Assembly: GCA_036397815.1 (NCBI GenBank)
Contig: DASWIE010000083.1
Location: 1 to 64,000 of the forward strand
DNA from: DASQFY01 sp036397815
GTDB lineage: Bacteria > Chloroflexota > Limnocylindria > QHBO01
Reading direction: 5' to 3'
DNA: 64,000 nucleotides
Shown here piece by piece: positions 52,559 through 62,374 of the stretch (positions are counted from its first letter, which is position 1; every line of letters starts with the position of its first letter). The notes beneath the pieces are model-generated. The model saw only the letters and a program-made list of their open reading frames with translations, did no database searches and was not told where the DNA came from. The translations under genes were made by a program, and so were the position numbers.

Positions 52559-53353
52559 ATGTCCTACGATCGACGACCTGACCGACGCCCCGGTGGCGGC
52601 CGCCCTTCCGGCCGTCCCGACCGCCCGGATCGACCCCGGCCCGGTGGGCCGCCCCGTGATCGAGGCGACTATGGCCGCCCTCCGCCACGGCCGGGCGGCT
52701 ACGCGGATCGCGGTCCACGGGACCGTGGCTTCGGCCCGTCCCCCGATCGCCCACCTCGCCCGGGCGGCTTCGTGCCGCGCGGGCCCGACGACGGCGGCAT
52801 GTCGATTCGGCTCGACCCCCGGCGACTGGCCGCCCTCAAGCTGCTCGCCGCCGAGGCGGGCGTTCGGCCAGGCGAGCTGGTCACCCATTGGGTCGAGGAG
52901 CGCCTCGACGCCGCTCGCGCCGGTGGCGCCCCAGCTGCTCCGGCGGCCGCGTCGCAGGCGATGGCACAGCTGTCGGCCCGCATCGACGAGCTCGTGCGCA
53001 GGGTCGACGCCATGGCCGCCAGCACGGCCGCCGGCGCGCCGTTGAACGAGGCGGCGGCCCCAGCAGCCCCGCCTCGGCGTCGCGGGCGCCCTCCGAAGGC
53101 GAGGCCCACCGCCGCCACACCGCGGGCACGCAAGGTCGCGCTCCACGACGAGATCGTGGCGGTCATCTCCGAGCGCGGGCCGTTGACCGCCGCCGAGCTG
53201 GCCAGCGCCATCGTCGAGCGCGGCCGCTACGCGCCGCCCCGCTCGGGCAAGCCGCTCGACGCCGCGACCGTCAACGGCCGCGTCTCGAACCCGACTTATC
53301 GCTCCCGCTTCTCACGCAGCGAGGGGCGGATCGGGCTGGCAGCCAGCAGCTAG
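52559..53353 (+). CDS. DNA-binding protein: ribbon-helix-helix, AT-hook and winged-helix segments
   Basis: 264-residue basic protein of unusual composition. Residues 1-80 are a disordered Arg/Pro/Gly/Asp region. Residues 81-117 (MSIRLDPRRLAALKLLAAEAG..) read as a ribbon-helix-helix. A helical linker precedes an AT-hook core RGRPPK at 175-180. Residues 194-262 resemble a HARE-HTH-type winged helix. It could be a nucleoid-associated or RNA-binding architectural protein. ATG 52559 follows TATCGT by 8 nt. It is probably transcribed with the luciferase-like gene, whose GTG follows the stop directly. Confidence 0.75.
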   Translation: MSYDRRPDRRPGGGRPSGRPDRPDRPRPGGPPRDRGDYGRPPPRPGGYADRGPRDRGFGPSPDRPPRPGGFVPRGPDDGGMSIRLDPRRLAALKLLAAEAGVRPGELVTHWVEERLDAARAGGAPAAPAAASQAMAQLSARIDELVRRVDAMAASTAAGAPLNEAAAPAAPPRRRGRPPKARPTAATPRARKVALHDEIVAVISERGPLTAAELASAIVERGRYAPPRSGKPLDAATVNGRVSNPTYRSRFSRSEGRIGLAASS

Positions 53354-53354
53354 G

Positions 53355-54257
53355 GTGCCGTTGGCGATCGGGCCGGCGGGGGTCTGGTCGAGCTTCGACC
53401 GCCTTGCGGCCGCCCAGGTGATCGCCTTCGCTCGGGCCGCCGAGGCGCACGGCTACGACCGCCTCTGGACCCAGGAGACCGCGGGCCGCGACCCATTCGC
53501 GCTGCTTGGCCACCTCGCCGCGCTCACGACGCGCATCGGCCTGGGAGTCGGGATCGCCGTGATCTACGGGCGCGACGCGGTCGCCATGCGCGGCGGCGCG
53601 TCGACCGTCCACGAGCTCTCCGGCGGCCGGATGGTGCTGGGGCTGGGAGCCAGCCACCGCGACACCGTGAGCGAGGTGCGCGGGCACGCGTATCGCGGCC
53701 CGCTGAGCGCGATGCGCGACTACCTGGGGGCCTACGAGGCCGCCGAGCACCGTGGGCCGACCCCACATGGCGATCCGCCGGTCGTCCTGGCGGCTCTGCG
53801 ACGCCGGATGCTGGAGCTCGCCGCGACCCGCGCGGACGGTGCCTTCCCCTACCTGGTCCCCGTCTCCTACGTCGGCGGGGCGCGGCGAATCCTGGATGCC
53901 GCGGCGACCGCCGCCGGACGCCCCGGACCGGTGCTCATCGTCAGCCAGGCCTGCCTGCTGGAGACCGATCCGTCCGCCGCGCGGCGCGCGGCGCATCGGT
54001 ACCTGGACCGCTACCTTAGCCTGCCCAATTACCTCGCCAACCTGCGCGAGTGTGGCTACCGCGACGCCGAGCTGGCGAGGCCCGGCGCCGATCGCGTGGT
54101 CGATGAGCTCGTGGCGTGGGGAGACGCCGCGACGCTGCGCGGACGCCTCCGGGCGATGCTCGACGCGGGCGCCGACCACGTGGCGATGATCCCCCTCACC
54201 CGCGAGGGGCTGCACGCCGATCAGGCCACCATGGAGGCTTTGGCGCCACCCTGGTAG
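53355..54257 (+). CDS. Luciferase-like (LLM) F420/FMN-dependent oxidoreductase
   Basis: 300-residue member of the bacterial luciferase superfamily, mostly F420-dependent in this size class. It begins with a TIM-barrel strand and AFARAAEAHGYDRLWTQE; LTTRIGLGVGIAVIYGRDAVAMRGGASTVHE (split here) and LSGGRMVLGLGASH form the cofactor-binding core. Substrate is unknown, and the Chloroflexota often use F420. GTG 53355 follows the preceding stop after one base. The frame ends before a dodecin gene on the opposite strand. Confidence 0.88.
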   Translation: MPLAIGPAGVWSSFDRLAAAQVIAFARAAEAHGYDRLWTQETAGRDPFALLGHLAALTTRIGLGVGIAVIYGRDAVAMRGGASTVHELSGGRMVLGLGASHRDTVSEVRGHAYRGPLSAMRDYLGAYEAAEHRGPTPHGDPPVVLAALRRRMLELAATRADGAFPYLVPVSYVGGARRILDAAATAAGRPGPVLIVSQACLLETDPSAARRAAHRYLDRYLSLPNYLANLRECGYRDAELARPGADRVVDELVAWGDAATLRGRLRAMLDAGADHVAMIPLTREGLHADQATMEALAPPW

Positions 54258-54287
54258 CGGCCTGGAACGGCCTCGTCCCGGCCCGGT

Positions 54288-54491
54288 TCAGCCCTCCAGG
54301 ACGAAGGTGACCAGGATGTTGGCCTGGAACTCGATCGCGCCGCCGGCGCCGACCTCGACCCGCAGCTCCTTGACCCAGGCGCCCTTTACGCCGCGCAGCG
54401 TCTTGGTGGCTCGCGTGATCCCCTGCCGGATCGCGTCCTCGAACGAGTCATTGGACTTGCAGCTCAGCTCGGTGACCTTGGCGACGGACAT
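54288..54491 (-). CDS. Dodecin (flavin-binding)
   Basis: 67-residue protein of the dodecin family, which assembles as a dodecamer and stores riboflavin or FMN in pairs. The flavin-stacking Trp39 in GAWVKEL and Gln56 in FQANILVTFVLE are conserved. The start is ATG 54491 with AAGGAG seven nt upstream; a longer in-frame start at 54518 is less likely. It lies between the luciferase-like gene and the PHP gene. Confidence 0.93.
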   Translation of the reverse strand: MSVAKVTELSCKSNDSFEDAIRQGITRATKTLRGVKGAWVKELRVEVGAGGAIEFQANILVTFVLEG

Positions 54492-54539
54492 GACGGGCTC
54501 CTTCTTCCGGTTTGGCACTTTCCATTGGACCGATGCGCC

Positions 54540-55574
54540 CTACTCATTCTCATGGGCGCGCGCCCAGGCAAGGAGAGCATCCGCATCGAGCGTGTTGACG
54601 ACCATCTTCGCCTGCACGCCGCATGCCGCGGCGCGGTCGCAGCCGTAGGGCTGCCAGGCCAGCTGTCCGGGGGCATGAGCATCGGAGTCGATCGCCACCC
54701 GGCAGCCGCCCTCCACCGCCAGCCGCAGCAGCCGCTTGGGCGGATCGAGCCGCTCCGGGCGGGCGTTGACCTCGATCGCCTTGTCGAAGCGGGCGGCGGC
54801 GGCGAATACGATCTCGGCGTCGAAAGCCGACGGCGGGCGGTTTCGCTTCCCGGTCACCATCCGCCCGGTGCAGTGACCCAGGATGTCCAGGTGCGGGTCC
54901 GCCAGGGCGGTGACCAGGCGGCGGGTCATCAGCCGCTCGGCCATGCGCAGCTCGGAGTGCACGCTGCCGACCACGACGTCCAGCCGCGAGAGGATATCCG
55001 GCGTCTGGTCGAGGGAGCCATCGGCCAGGATGTCGACCTCGATGCCGGTCAGGATCCGAAACGGCGCCAGCTCCGCGTTTAGCTCCGCCACCTCCGCCAG
55101 CTGGACCTCCAGCCGCTCGCTGGTCAGCCCATTGGCCACCGTCAGGCTGGGCGAGTGGTCGGTGAGCACGATGTACTCATGCTCCAGCTCCCGCGCCGAC
55201 TCGGCCATCTCGCGGATCGGCGAGCCACCGTCGGACCATTCCGAGTGGACGTGGCAGTCACCACGCAGCGCCTCGCACAGCTCGGCGCCGAGCTCGGCCA
55301 CCATCCGGCCACCGGTCGCCTCCAGGCGGCGCAGGTAGACCGGCTCCTCGCCGCGCAGCGACTCGGCGATCGTGCGCTCCAGCACCTCGCCGACCCCGCC
55401 CAGCTCGCGCAGCGTGCCGAGGCGGACGCGCTCTGCCGCCTCGCCCGGCTCCAGCTCCTGCAGCGTGGCCGCCGCCCGACGGAAGGCACGCACCCGATAC
55501 GACGGCTCGTTTGCCCGCTCGAGCAGGAACGCGATGCGGCGCAGGTCAACGACCGGGTCGCGTGGCTCAGGCAC
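54540..55574 (-). CDS. PHP-domain metal-dependent hydrolase with helix-hairpin-helix region (PolX-like without polymerase)
   Basis: 344-residue protein. The first 100 residues resemble the N-terminal helical (HhH) region of family X polymerases: IAFLLERANEPSYRVRAFRRAA, then TLRELGGVGEVLERTIAE. The PHP domain follows with CHVHSEWSDG, LTDHSPSLTVANG, GIEVDIL, VGSVHSE and DSDAHAPGQL, giving the full set of metal-binding His/Asp/Glu residues. The DNA-polymerase domain of PolX is absent. It is probably a phosphoesterase or nuclease. The start GTG 55574 is assigned on homology; no clear ribosome site is present. Confidence 0.87.
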   Translation of the reverse strand: MPEPRDPVVDLRRIAFLLERANEPSYRVRAFRRAAATLQELEPGEAAERVRLGTLRELGGVGEVLERTIAESLRGEEPVYLRRLEATGGRMVAELGAELCEALRGDCHVHSEWSDGGSPIREMAESARELEHEYIVLTDHSPSLTVANGLTSERLEVQLAEVAELNAELAPFRILTGIEVDILADGSLDQTPDILSRLDVVVGSVHSELRMAERLMTRRLVTALADPHLDILGHCTGRMVTGKRNRPPSAFDAEIVFAAAARFDKAIEVNARPERLDPPKRLLRLAVEGGCRVAIDSDAHAPGQLAWQPYGCDRAAACGVQAKMVVNTLDADALLAWARAHENE

Positions 55575-55586
55575 CTAGTCCCACCG

Positions 55587-55715
55587 TTATCGCTCGTGGC
55601 GATCTATGGACGCCTGAGTGGCTGCGCAGGCATCCGATGATCGCCGCCGCCAATCAGGCGACGCCTGCCGGCGCCCATCGGTGCGCATTGATCGGCCTCA
55701 GCGATATTCACGAGC
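55587..55715. repeat. Intergenic repeat, copy B
   Basis: This 129-bp block fills the gap between the PHP gene and the phosphotriesterase-like gene. It aligns along its length with copy A at 34153-34280. Shared blocks include GGCGATC-ATGGACGCC, TGATCGCC, CAATCA-GCGACGCC and TGCGCAT-GATCG. No open frame is plausible. Confidence 0.6.
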
Positions 55716-55716
55716 G

Positions 55717-56655
55717 CTACGGGATGGTGAGGATGCGGCGCGGGTTGTCGGTCGTCATCTGAGCGATCTCGCCCTCGCCGACGGCGGCGGTCCGCAGCGT
55801 CGGCAGGAAGTGCTGCTGCAGGTACGTGTAGCCGAAGCCGCCGTTCACCTTCAGCTGGCTGTTGTGAGCGACGTTCTGGCTGAGCAGCAGCTGCGACCCG
55901 TAGCCGCGCTCCAGCAGCTCCACGATGAGCTCCACCAGCCTGGGCTCGGCAGACTCCTCGATTCCGAACCTATTGCCCAACAAGTCGAACTGCAGGTTCG
56001 CGCCGCGCTCCAGGATGGCCAGGTAGTGGTCGAGGACGGGGTATGAGTCAGCATGACCGATGACCACGCGGCCCGGGTCGACCCCCTCCTCCTCGAAGAT
56101 GCGCAGCTGCGCCAGCCCGACCGCCGAGGCGATGCCGTGGGTGCTGACCGCCAGGCCGGTGGCACGCGCCGCGCGCGCAGCCGCCCGATGGGCGCGCTCC
56201 TCGAGCGCGCTGACCCAGGCCTTGTCGGTCCCGATCTCGCCGATGATCCCGGGCCGCACCCCCGTCCCGCCGACCCCGTCGCGCAGCTCGGCGATCAGCT
56301 CGTCCGCCAGCTCGTCGACGCTCCGTCGATCGACCAGCGCCTCGGGCGGGTAGTAGGCGCCGCGGTACCAGCCGCAACCCATCACGATCTGCACGCCGGT
56401 CCGGCTGGCGAGCCGGCGCAGCCGCTCGGGATCGCGACCGATGCCGGGAAGGGTGAGATCGACGAGGGTCGAGCCGCCGCGACGGCGAAAGTCACGCAGC
56501 TCGTCGGCGGCGGTGAGCTCGTCGGGTGTGAGCTCCCAGTAGTCCTCTCGGCCCGGGATGTGCCAGAGATGGAGCTGGGTGTGCTCGTGTGGGAGCGTGA
56601 AGCCGACCCGCTCGGGAGGGATCGGGCCACTGACGGTCATGACGCGGGGGGCCAT
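55717..56655 (-). CDS. Phosphotriesterase-family hydrolase with Asp-to-Asn change at the metal site
   Basis: 312-residue amidohydrolase-fold protein. LPHEHTQLH gives the HxH pair (His23, His25), GEIGTDKAW places Glu140 where the bridging carboxylate sits, and STHG (His173) and IGHADS (His201) are the further ligands. The last ligand, normally Asp in a S-x-D motif at the end of strand 8, is Asn261 in LLLSQNVAHN. It may be active with altered metal binding, or inactive. Relatives hydrolyse lactones or phosphoesters. The start is ATG 56655 with GGAGG seven nt upstream. Confidence 0.85.
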   Translation of the reverse strand: MAPRVMTVSGPIPPERVGFTLPHEHTQLHLWHIPGREDYWELTPDELTAADELRDFRRRGGSTLVDLTLPGIGRDPERLRRLASRTGVQIVMGCGWYRGAYYPPEALVDRRSVDELADELIAELRDGVGGTGVRPGIIGEIGTDKAWVSALEERAHRAAARAARATGLAVSTHGIASAVGLAQLRIFEEEGVDPGRVVIGHADSYPVLDHYLAILERGANLQFDLLGNRFGIEESAEPRLVELIVELLERGYGSQLLLSQNVAHNSQLKVNGGFGYTYLQQHFLPTLRTAAVGEGEIAQMTTDNPRRILTIP

Positions 56656-56802
56656 GGCTGCCTCCGGTGTTCAGTTGGACGTCGGTCGGACGCAGCGTGC
56701 CGCCGGCGTGCTCAGGTTGAGTGGACCAGCGGAGTGTGCCACCCGGCTGGCGCATCGGTCCAGCCTCCTTGGCTTGACGGGATTCGCTAGCCTGTCGGGT
56801 GC

Positions 56803-58074
<1,272 letters not shown>

Positions 58075-58138
58075 GGATCGCCCCCGACCTCCAGGAATCC
58101 GGACTGTGATCGCTCAGTGTTCCTATCGGCCAAGAAGG

Positions 58139-58182
58139 GACCGATATTTGGCCGCTGGGATCAGGACGCGATCCTCGCAGCC
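58139..58182. repeat. Intergenic repeat, copy C
   Basis: This 44-bp block in the 58075-58290 gap matches copy D at 12329-12372 (GACC-GAT, TTGGCCG, GGATC, GCGATCC at like spacing). The 40 bp after it (GCCAATATGGCGTCC) recalls the CAATCA-GCGACGCC part of copies A and B. The remaining gap holds an ATCGGTCC octamer at 58264-58271 and otherwise nothing. Confidence 0.5.
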
Positions 58183-58290
58183 AATATGGCGTCCGGATGG
58201 GGCCAAACCTGGCCGATATGAACGCCACGTGATCCCGCGGGCGATCCGGCGGCTTGCGGCGGCATCGGTCCAACCCCCAACATTGCGCGC

Positions 58291-60039
58291 GTGACCGATG
58301 AGAAACAGCGCTGGGCCGAGCACCAGCGCCGATGGGAAGAGGAACGCCTGAAGCCGGCGCTCGAGCGCGGCGTCGAGCGGAAGCCGCGCTTCATCACGCA
58401 GTCGGGCGTCGAGATCGATCGCCTCTACACCCCCGCCGACCTGGCGAACCCGGCCAACGATCCGGACCGCGACCGGCCGCGCTATCGGTTCAGCACGGGC
58501 GACGAGCCAACGCCGGGTTGGGACGAGATCGACGACCTGGGCCTGCCCGGTGAGCCGCCCTTCACCCGCGGCATCCACCCCACCGGCTTTCGGGGACGCC
58601 TGTGGACGATGCGCATGTTCGCCGGCTTCGGCACCGCCGAGGACACGAACGATCGCTTCAAGAAGCTGATCGCGGCCGGCGGCACGGGGCTGAGCATCGC
58701 GTACGACATGCCGACCCTGTACGGCTACGACCACGACGAGCCGCTGGCGGCCGGCGAGTTCGGCACCTGCGGCGTCGCGGTCAGCAGCCTGGCCGACATG
58801 GAGATCCTGCTCGACGGGCTGCCCGTCGGCGAGATCTCGACCTCGATGACGATCAACTCGCCGGCGCCGATGATCTGGGCCATGTACTTCGTGGCCGCCG
58901 AGAAGATGGGCGTGCCGCGCGCCGAGCTGTCCGGGACGTTGCAGAACGACATCCTCAAGGAGTTCATCGCCCAGAAGGAGTACATCTTCCCGCCCGGCCC
59001 CTCGCTGAAGCTGGTGACCGATACGGTCGAGTTCGGCACCCGCGAGATGCCGCGCTGGAACACGATCTCGATCTCCGGCTATCACATCCGCGAGGCGGGC
59101 TCGACCGCCGTCCAGGAGCTGGCCTTCACCATCGCCGATGGGATTGCGTACGTGGAGGACGCCGTGGCCCGCGGCCTGCGCTTCGACGACTTCGCGCCGC
59201 GCCTCTCCTTCTTCTTCAACAGCCATAACGACTTCTTCGAGGAGATCGCCAAGTTCCGCGCCGCGCGGCGGATCTGGTACAAGCTCGCGCGCGAGCGGTT
59301 CGGGGCAGAGAACGAGCGCAGCACCTGGATGCGCTTCCATACCCAGACCGCCGGCGTTTCGCTCACCGCGCAGCAACCGTTGAACAACCTGACGCGGGTC
59401 ACAATCCAGGCGCTGGCCGGCGTGCTTGGAGGGACCCAGAGCCTTCATACCGATGCGTACGACGAGGCGTGGGCTGTCCCCAGCGAAGAGGCCGCCCTGC
59501 TCGCCCTGCGCCAGCAGCAGATCCTGGCCGAGGAGTCGGGCGTGGCCAACACGGTCGACCCGCTGGGCGGCAGCTACTTCGTCGAGACGCTCACCAACCG
59601 CACCGAGCGGGGCGCCTGGGACTACCTGCGCCGGATCGACGAGATGGGCGGCATGGTGCGCGCCATCGAGGCCGGCTTCCCGCAGGCGGAGATCGCCGAC
59701 GCCGCCTACGAGCAGTCGCGCGAGCTGGAGGCTCACGAGCGAGACCTGGTCGGCGTGACCCGCTTCGCCGACCCGAACGAGGAGCTGCGCATCCCGCTGC
59801 TCGAAATCAGCCCCGAGCAGGAGCGTCGGCATCTCGATCGCCTGGTCCGCGTGCGCGCCGAGCGAGACGCGCACTCGCACGCCCGCGCGATGAGCCGGCT
59901 CAGCGACGAGGCGAAGCGCGGGGACTTCAACCTCATGCCGGCCATCGTGGAGGCCGTCCAGGCCTACGCCACGATCGGCGAGATGTGCAACGCCCTGCGC
60001 GCGGTCTACGGAGAGTACCGGGAGCCGCTGGCCGTCTGA
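58291..60039 (+). CDS. Acyl-CoA mutase large subunit, isobutyryl-CoA-mutase-like
   Basis: 582-residue TIM-barrel subunit of a coenzyme-B12-dependent mutase, without its own B12 domain. The family motifs GTAEDTN, GTLQNDILKE, SISGYHIREAG, FAPRLSFFF and GGTQSLHT are canonical. Two specificity positions differ from methylmalonyl-CoA mutase: Phe110 replaces the Tyr of RQYAGF and Gln228 replaces the Arg of MVRNTY. Phe plus Gln is the pair described for isobutyryl-CoA mutase (IcmA). The B12 subunit and MeaB are encoded at 38.9-40.3 kb. The GTG start lacks a clear ribosome site. Confidence 0.92.
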   Translation: MTDEKQRWAEHQRRWEEERLKPALERGVERKPRFITQSGVEIDRLYTPADLANPANDPDRDRPRYRFSTGDEPTPGWDEIDDLGLPGEPPFTRGIHPTGFRGRLWTMRMFAGFGTAEDTNDRFKKLIAAGGTGLSIAYDMPTLYGYDHDEPLAAGEFGTCGVAVSSLADMEILLDGLPVGEISTSMTINSPAPMIWAMYFVAAEKMGVPRAELSGTLQNDILKEFIAQKEYIFPPGPSLKLVTDTVEFGTREMPRWNTISISGYHIREAGSTAVQELAFTIADGIAYVEDAVARGLRFDDFAPRLSFFFNSHNDFFEEIAKFRAARRIWYKLARERFGAENERSTWMRFHTQTAGVSLTAQQPLNNLTRVTIQALAGVLGGTQSLHTDAYDEAWAVPSEEAALLALRQQQILAEESGVANTVDPLGGSYFVETLTNRTERGAWDYLRRIDEMGGMVRAIEAGFPQAEIADAAYEQSRELEAHERDLVGVTRFADPNEELRIPLLEISPEQERRHLDRLVRVRAERDAHSHARAMSRLSDEAKRGDFNLMPAIVEAVQAYATIGEMCNALRAVYGEYREPLAV

Positions 60040-60205
60040 CGCGAGGTCGCGGCGCGGATTCCGGCACACGCCGAGGTGTCCGGTGTCGCATAGCACGCGC
60101 CCGCGCCGCTCCCCCGCTGATTCAACAGCCTGCCACGGCACCGCTTACCAGCCGCTTATCGCCCCGCCCATCGCCGCAGGAGCCGTGTGGCTATGCTCGA
60201 TGTGT

Positions 60206-61078
60206 ATGAAGCTCCACCTCGTGGACGCCACCTTCGAGCTGTTCCGCGCCTTCTTCTCGCACCCCGCCGAGGTAGCGCCCGACGGGCGGCCGGTGAACGC
60301 GGTACACGGCCTCGTCGACTCGATGCTGTCGCTGCTGCGCGAGCCGGACGTGACCCACATCGCCGCCGCCACCGACCACGTCATCGAGTCGTGGCGCAAC
60401 GACGTGTTCGCCGGCTACAAAAGCAGCGCCGGGATGCCGCCGGAGCTCCTCTCCCAGTTCGGCGACGCGGAGCGCGCGCTGCGCGCGCTCGGGATTGTCA
60501 CCTGGCCGATGGTCGAGGACGAGGCCGACGACGCGCTGGCGACGGCCGTCGCCCGCTTCGGGGACGATCCGCGGGTCGAGCAGGTGATCGTGTGCAGCGT
60601 CGACAAGGACCTGGCCCAGTGCGTCCGCGGCCAGCACGTCGTCCTACGAGACCGGATGCGGCGCATCACCTACGACCAGGACGGCGTGCGCGCCAAGTTC
60701 GGCGTGGCGCCGGCCAGCATCCCGGACTACCTGGCGCTGGTCGGCGACTCGTCTGACGGCTATCCCGGCCTTCCCGGCTGGGGGGCGAAAAGCGCGGCAG
60801 CGATCCTAGCGCGCTGGGGCACCCTCGAGGCAATTCCCGACTCGGCCCTTGACTGGGACGTGCCGCTCCGCAACGCGAGCCGCCTGGCCGCCACCCTCCA
60901 GCAGCAGCGCGAAGACGCGATCCTCTACCGGCACCTGGCCCGGCTCAAGACCGATTCCGCCATCACCGACGACCTGGACGCGCTCGAATGGCGCGGCGTC
61001 CCGCGCGAGACCTTCCTCTCCCTCTGCGACGAGCTCGGGTTCGACACGATTCGGCAACGGGTCCACCGCTGGACCTGA
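60206..61078 (+). CDS. 5'-3' exonuclease / flap endonuclease domain protein
   Basis: 290-residue stand-alone relative of the N-terminal nuclease domain of DNA polymerase I. Acidic metal-site motifs are visible as DEADDALAT, SVDKDLAQ and VGDSSDGYPG, followed by the helix-hairpin-helix LPGWGAKSAAAILARWG. The first acid is in VDATFELFR instead of DG-x-x-L-x-F/Y-R. It would act on flaps or RNA primers. The start is ATG 60206, 8 nt after TATGCT (60192-60197), a leaderless-type start. No other replication gene is close by; the 60040-60205 gap shows only this box. Confidence 0.87.
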   Translation: MKLHLVDATFELFRAFFSHPAEVAPDGRPVNAVHGLVDSMLSLLREPDVTHIAAATDHVIESWRNDVFAGYKSSAGMPPELLSQFGDAERALRALGIVTWPMVEDEADDALATAVARFGDDPRVEQVIVCSVDKDLAQCVRGQHVVLRDRMRRITYDQDGVRAKFGVAPASIPDYLALVGDSSDGYPGLPGWGAKSAAAILARWGTLEAIPDSALDWDVPLRNASRLAATLQQQREDAILYRHLARLKTDSAITDDLDALEWRGVPRETFLSLCDELGFDTIRQRVHRWT

Positions 61079-61165
61079 GCTCACGCGGGTGGCCGTTGGC
61101 TCCATCGGTCTAGGACCATCGGTCGGTTCTGGTGCGGTCCGGTGCGGAGTACGGTCGCCGCTCCG

Positions 61166-62374
61166 ATGTACCGACGCACCATCGTTGCGGCCTGCCTTGC
61201 CGCGCTCACCACCTTCGGCGCCGCCTTGCCATGGCTGGGCGCGACGCCTCGAGCCGCCGCGTCCTCGTGCTCAGGCTGGACGTCCGAGACGCAGCCGCCG
61301 CCGACCATCCGCGTCTTCCGGCACGCGAGCGGAGCGGTCGACACGGTCGACTTCCGGACCTATGCCAAGAACGTGCTGTCGCGGGAGTGGATCGGCTCCT
61401 GGACGACCGAGTCGCTGCGCTCCGGCGCGCTGGCGGTGAAGCACTACGCCTGGTACCAGGTGCTGCACTGGCGCGGTGGCGTGAACGGGGCCGGACAGTG
61501 CTTCGACCTGCGCGACGACACGATCGACCAAGTGTACGACCCGACCAAGGCGACCTGGGGCTCCGCCGCCGCAGCGGTCGATGCCACCTGGGCGACCCGC
61601 GTGCTGAAGAACGGGGCGATCTTCCCGACCTACTACAACGCGGGAGCCGTGAACGAAGCGTGTGGCGCGAATGCCAACGGCTGGAGAATGTACCAGTGGG
61701 GCACGCAGGGCTGCGGCCTTGCCGGCCGGACCGCCGCAGAGATCGCGCTCATCTACTACTACCCCGGCGTCACGGTGACCGATGCGCCCGCGCCGAGCTC
61801 AACCCCCACGCCAACTCCGACGCCGGCTCCGACGCCCACGGCCACGCCCGTCCCCACTCCCCGCCCCACGCCAACGACCCTGCCCAGCCCCGGCGAGTCG
61901 CCGTCGGTGACGCCGCTGCCGTCGCCCGACCCGACGCCAACCGCCCAGCCGACGGTCTCGCCGACCCCGCCGCCCTCCGCCACTCCCACGCCGCTTCCCA
62001 CGCCACCGCCGGACCAGGAGCTGCCGGGCGGCGGGCAGTCCACGGTAGCGGGCGCCGCGCAGCCACCGCCTCCGCCACCAGCCGATCCGGAACCGGTCGT
62101 CGCCGCCGCGAGCCAGCCGGTGGCGCCCAGCCGCCGTACGCCGCCGCTGACCCGCGGCCTCCCCGAGCGCGGTGATGCCTACACGCTGCCGCTGATCGAG
62201 GTCACTGCCTGGCTCGGTGGTGACCTGCGTCCTGCGCCCGTGGGCGGCGACGCGCGCCTCGCCGCATTCCCCGCCCTCTGGCAGGCGGCCGTGCGCCGGC
62301 TCGTCGACGCACTCGCTTTCGACGTCGAGGTGGATCGCCCATTGGCAGGCGGTCTCGGGCTCGACCGCCCCTAG
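61166..62374 (+). CDS. Secreted SpoIID-like domain protein with Pro/Thr linker
   Basis: 402-residue exported protein. A signal peptide (MYRRTIVAACLAALTTFGAA) is followed by a SpoIID-type domain: VDFRTYAKNVLSREWIGSW then ESLRSGALAVKHYAWY, with NAGAVNEACG further on. SpoIID enzymes are peptidoglycan lytic transglycosylases; whether the catalytic Glu is kept needs an alignment. Residues 210-300 are a Thr-Pro/Ala-Pro linker like that of the protein at 137-1141. The C-terminal 90 residues are of unknown type. TACGGT lies 10 nt before the ATG. The stop overlaps the convergent gene by 4 bp. Confidence 0.82.
   Translation: MYRRTIVAACLAALTTFGAALPWLGATPRAAASSCSGWTSETQPPPTIRVFRHASGAVDTVDFRTYAKNVLSREWIGSWTTESLRSGALAVKHYAWYQVLHWRGGVNGAGQCFDLRDDTIDQVYDPTKATWGSAAAAVDATWATRVLKNGAIFPTYYNAGAVNEACGANANGWRMYQWGTQGCGLAGRTAAEIALIYYYPGVTVTDAPAPSSTPTPTPTPAPTPTATPVPTPRPTPTTLPSPGESPSVTPLPSPDPTPTAQPTVSPTPPPSATPTPLPTPPPDQELPGGGQSTVAGAAQPPPPPPADPEPVVAAASQPVAPSRRTPPLTRGLPERGDAYTLPLIEVTAWLGGDLRPAPVGGDARLAAFPALWQAAVRRLVDALAFDVEVDRPLAGGLGLDRP

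Noticed and set aside
61795..62040. Recent foreign insertion suggested by the biased Pro/Thr-coding stretch
   Set aside because: It is in frame within the SpoIID-like protein, and the same kind of linker occurs in the secreted protein at 137-1141, so it is native style.
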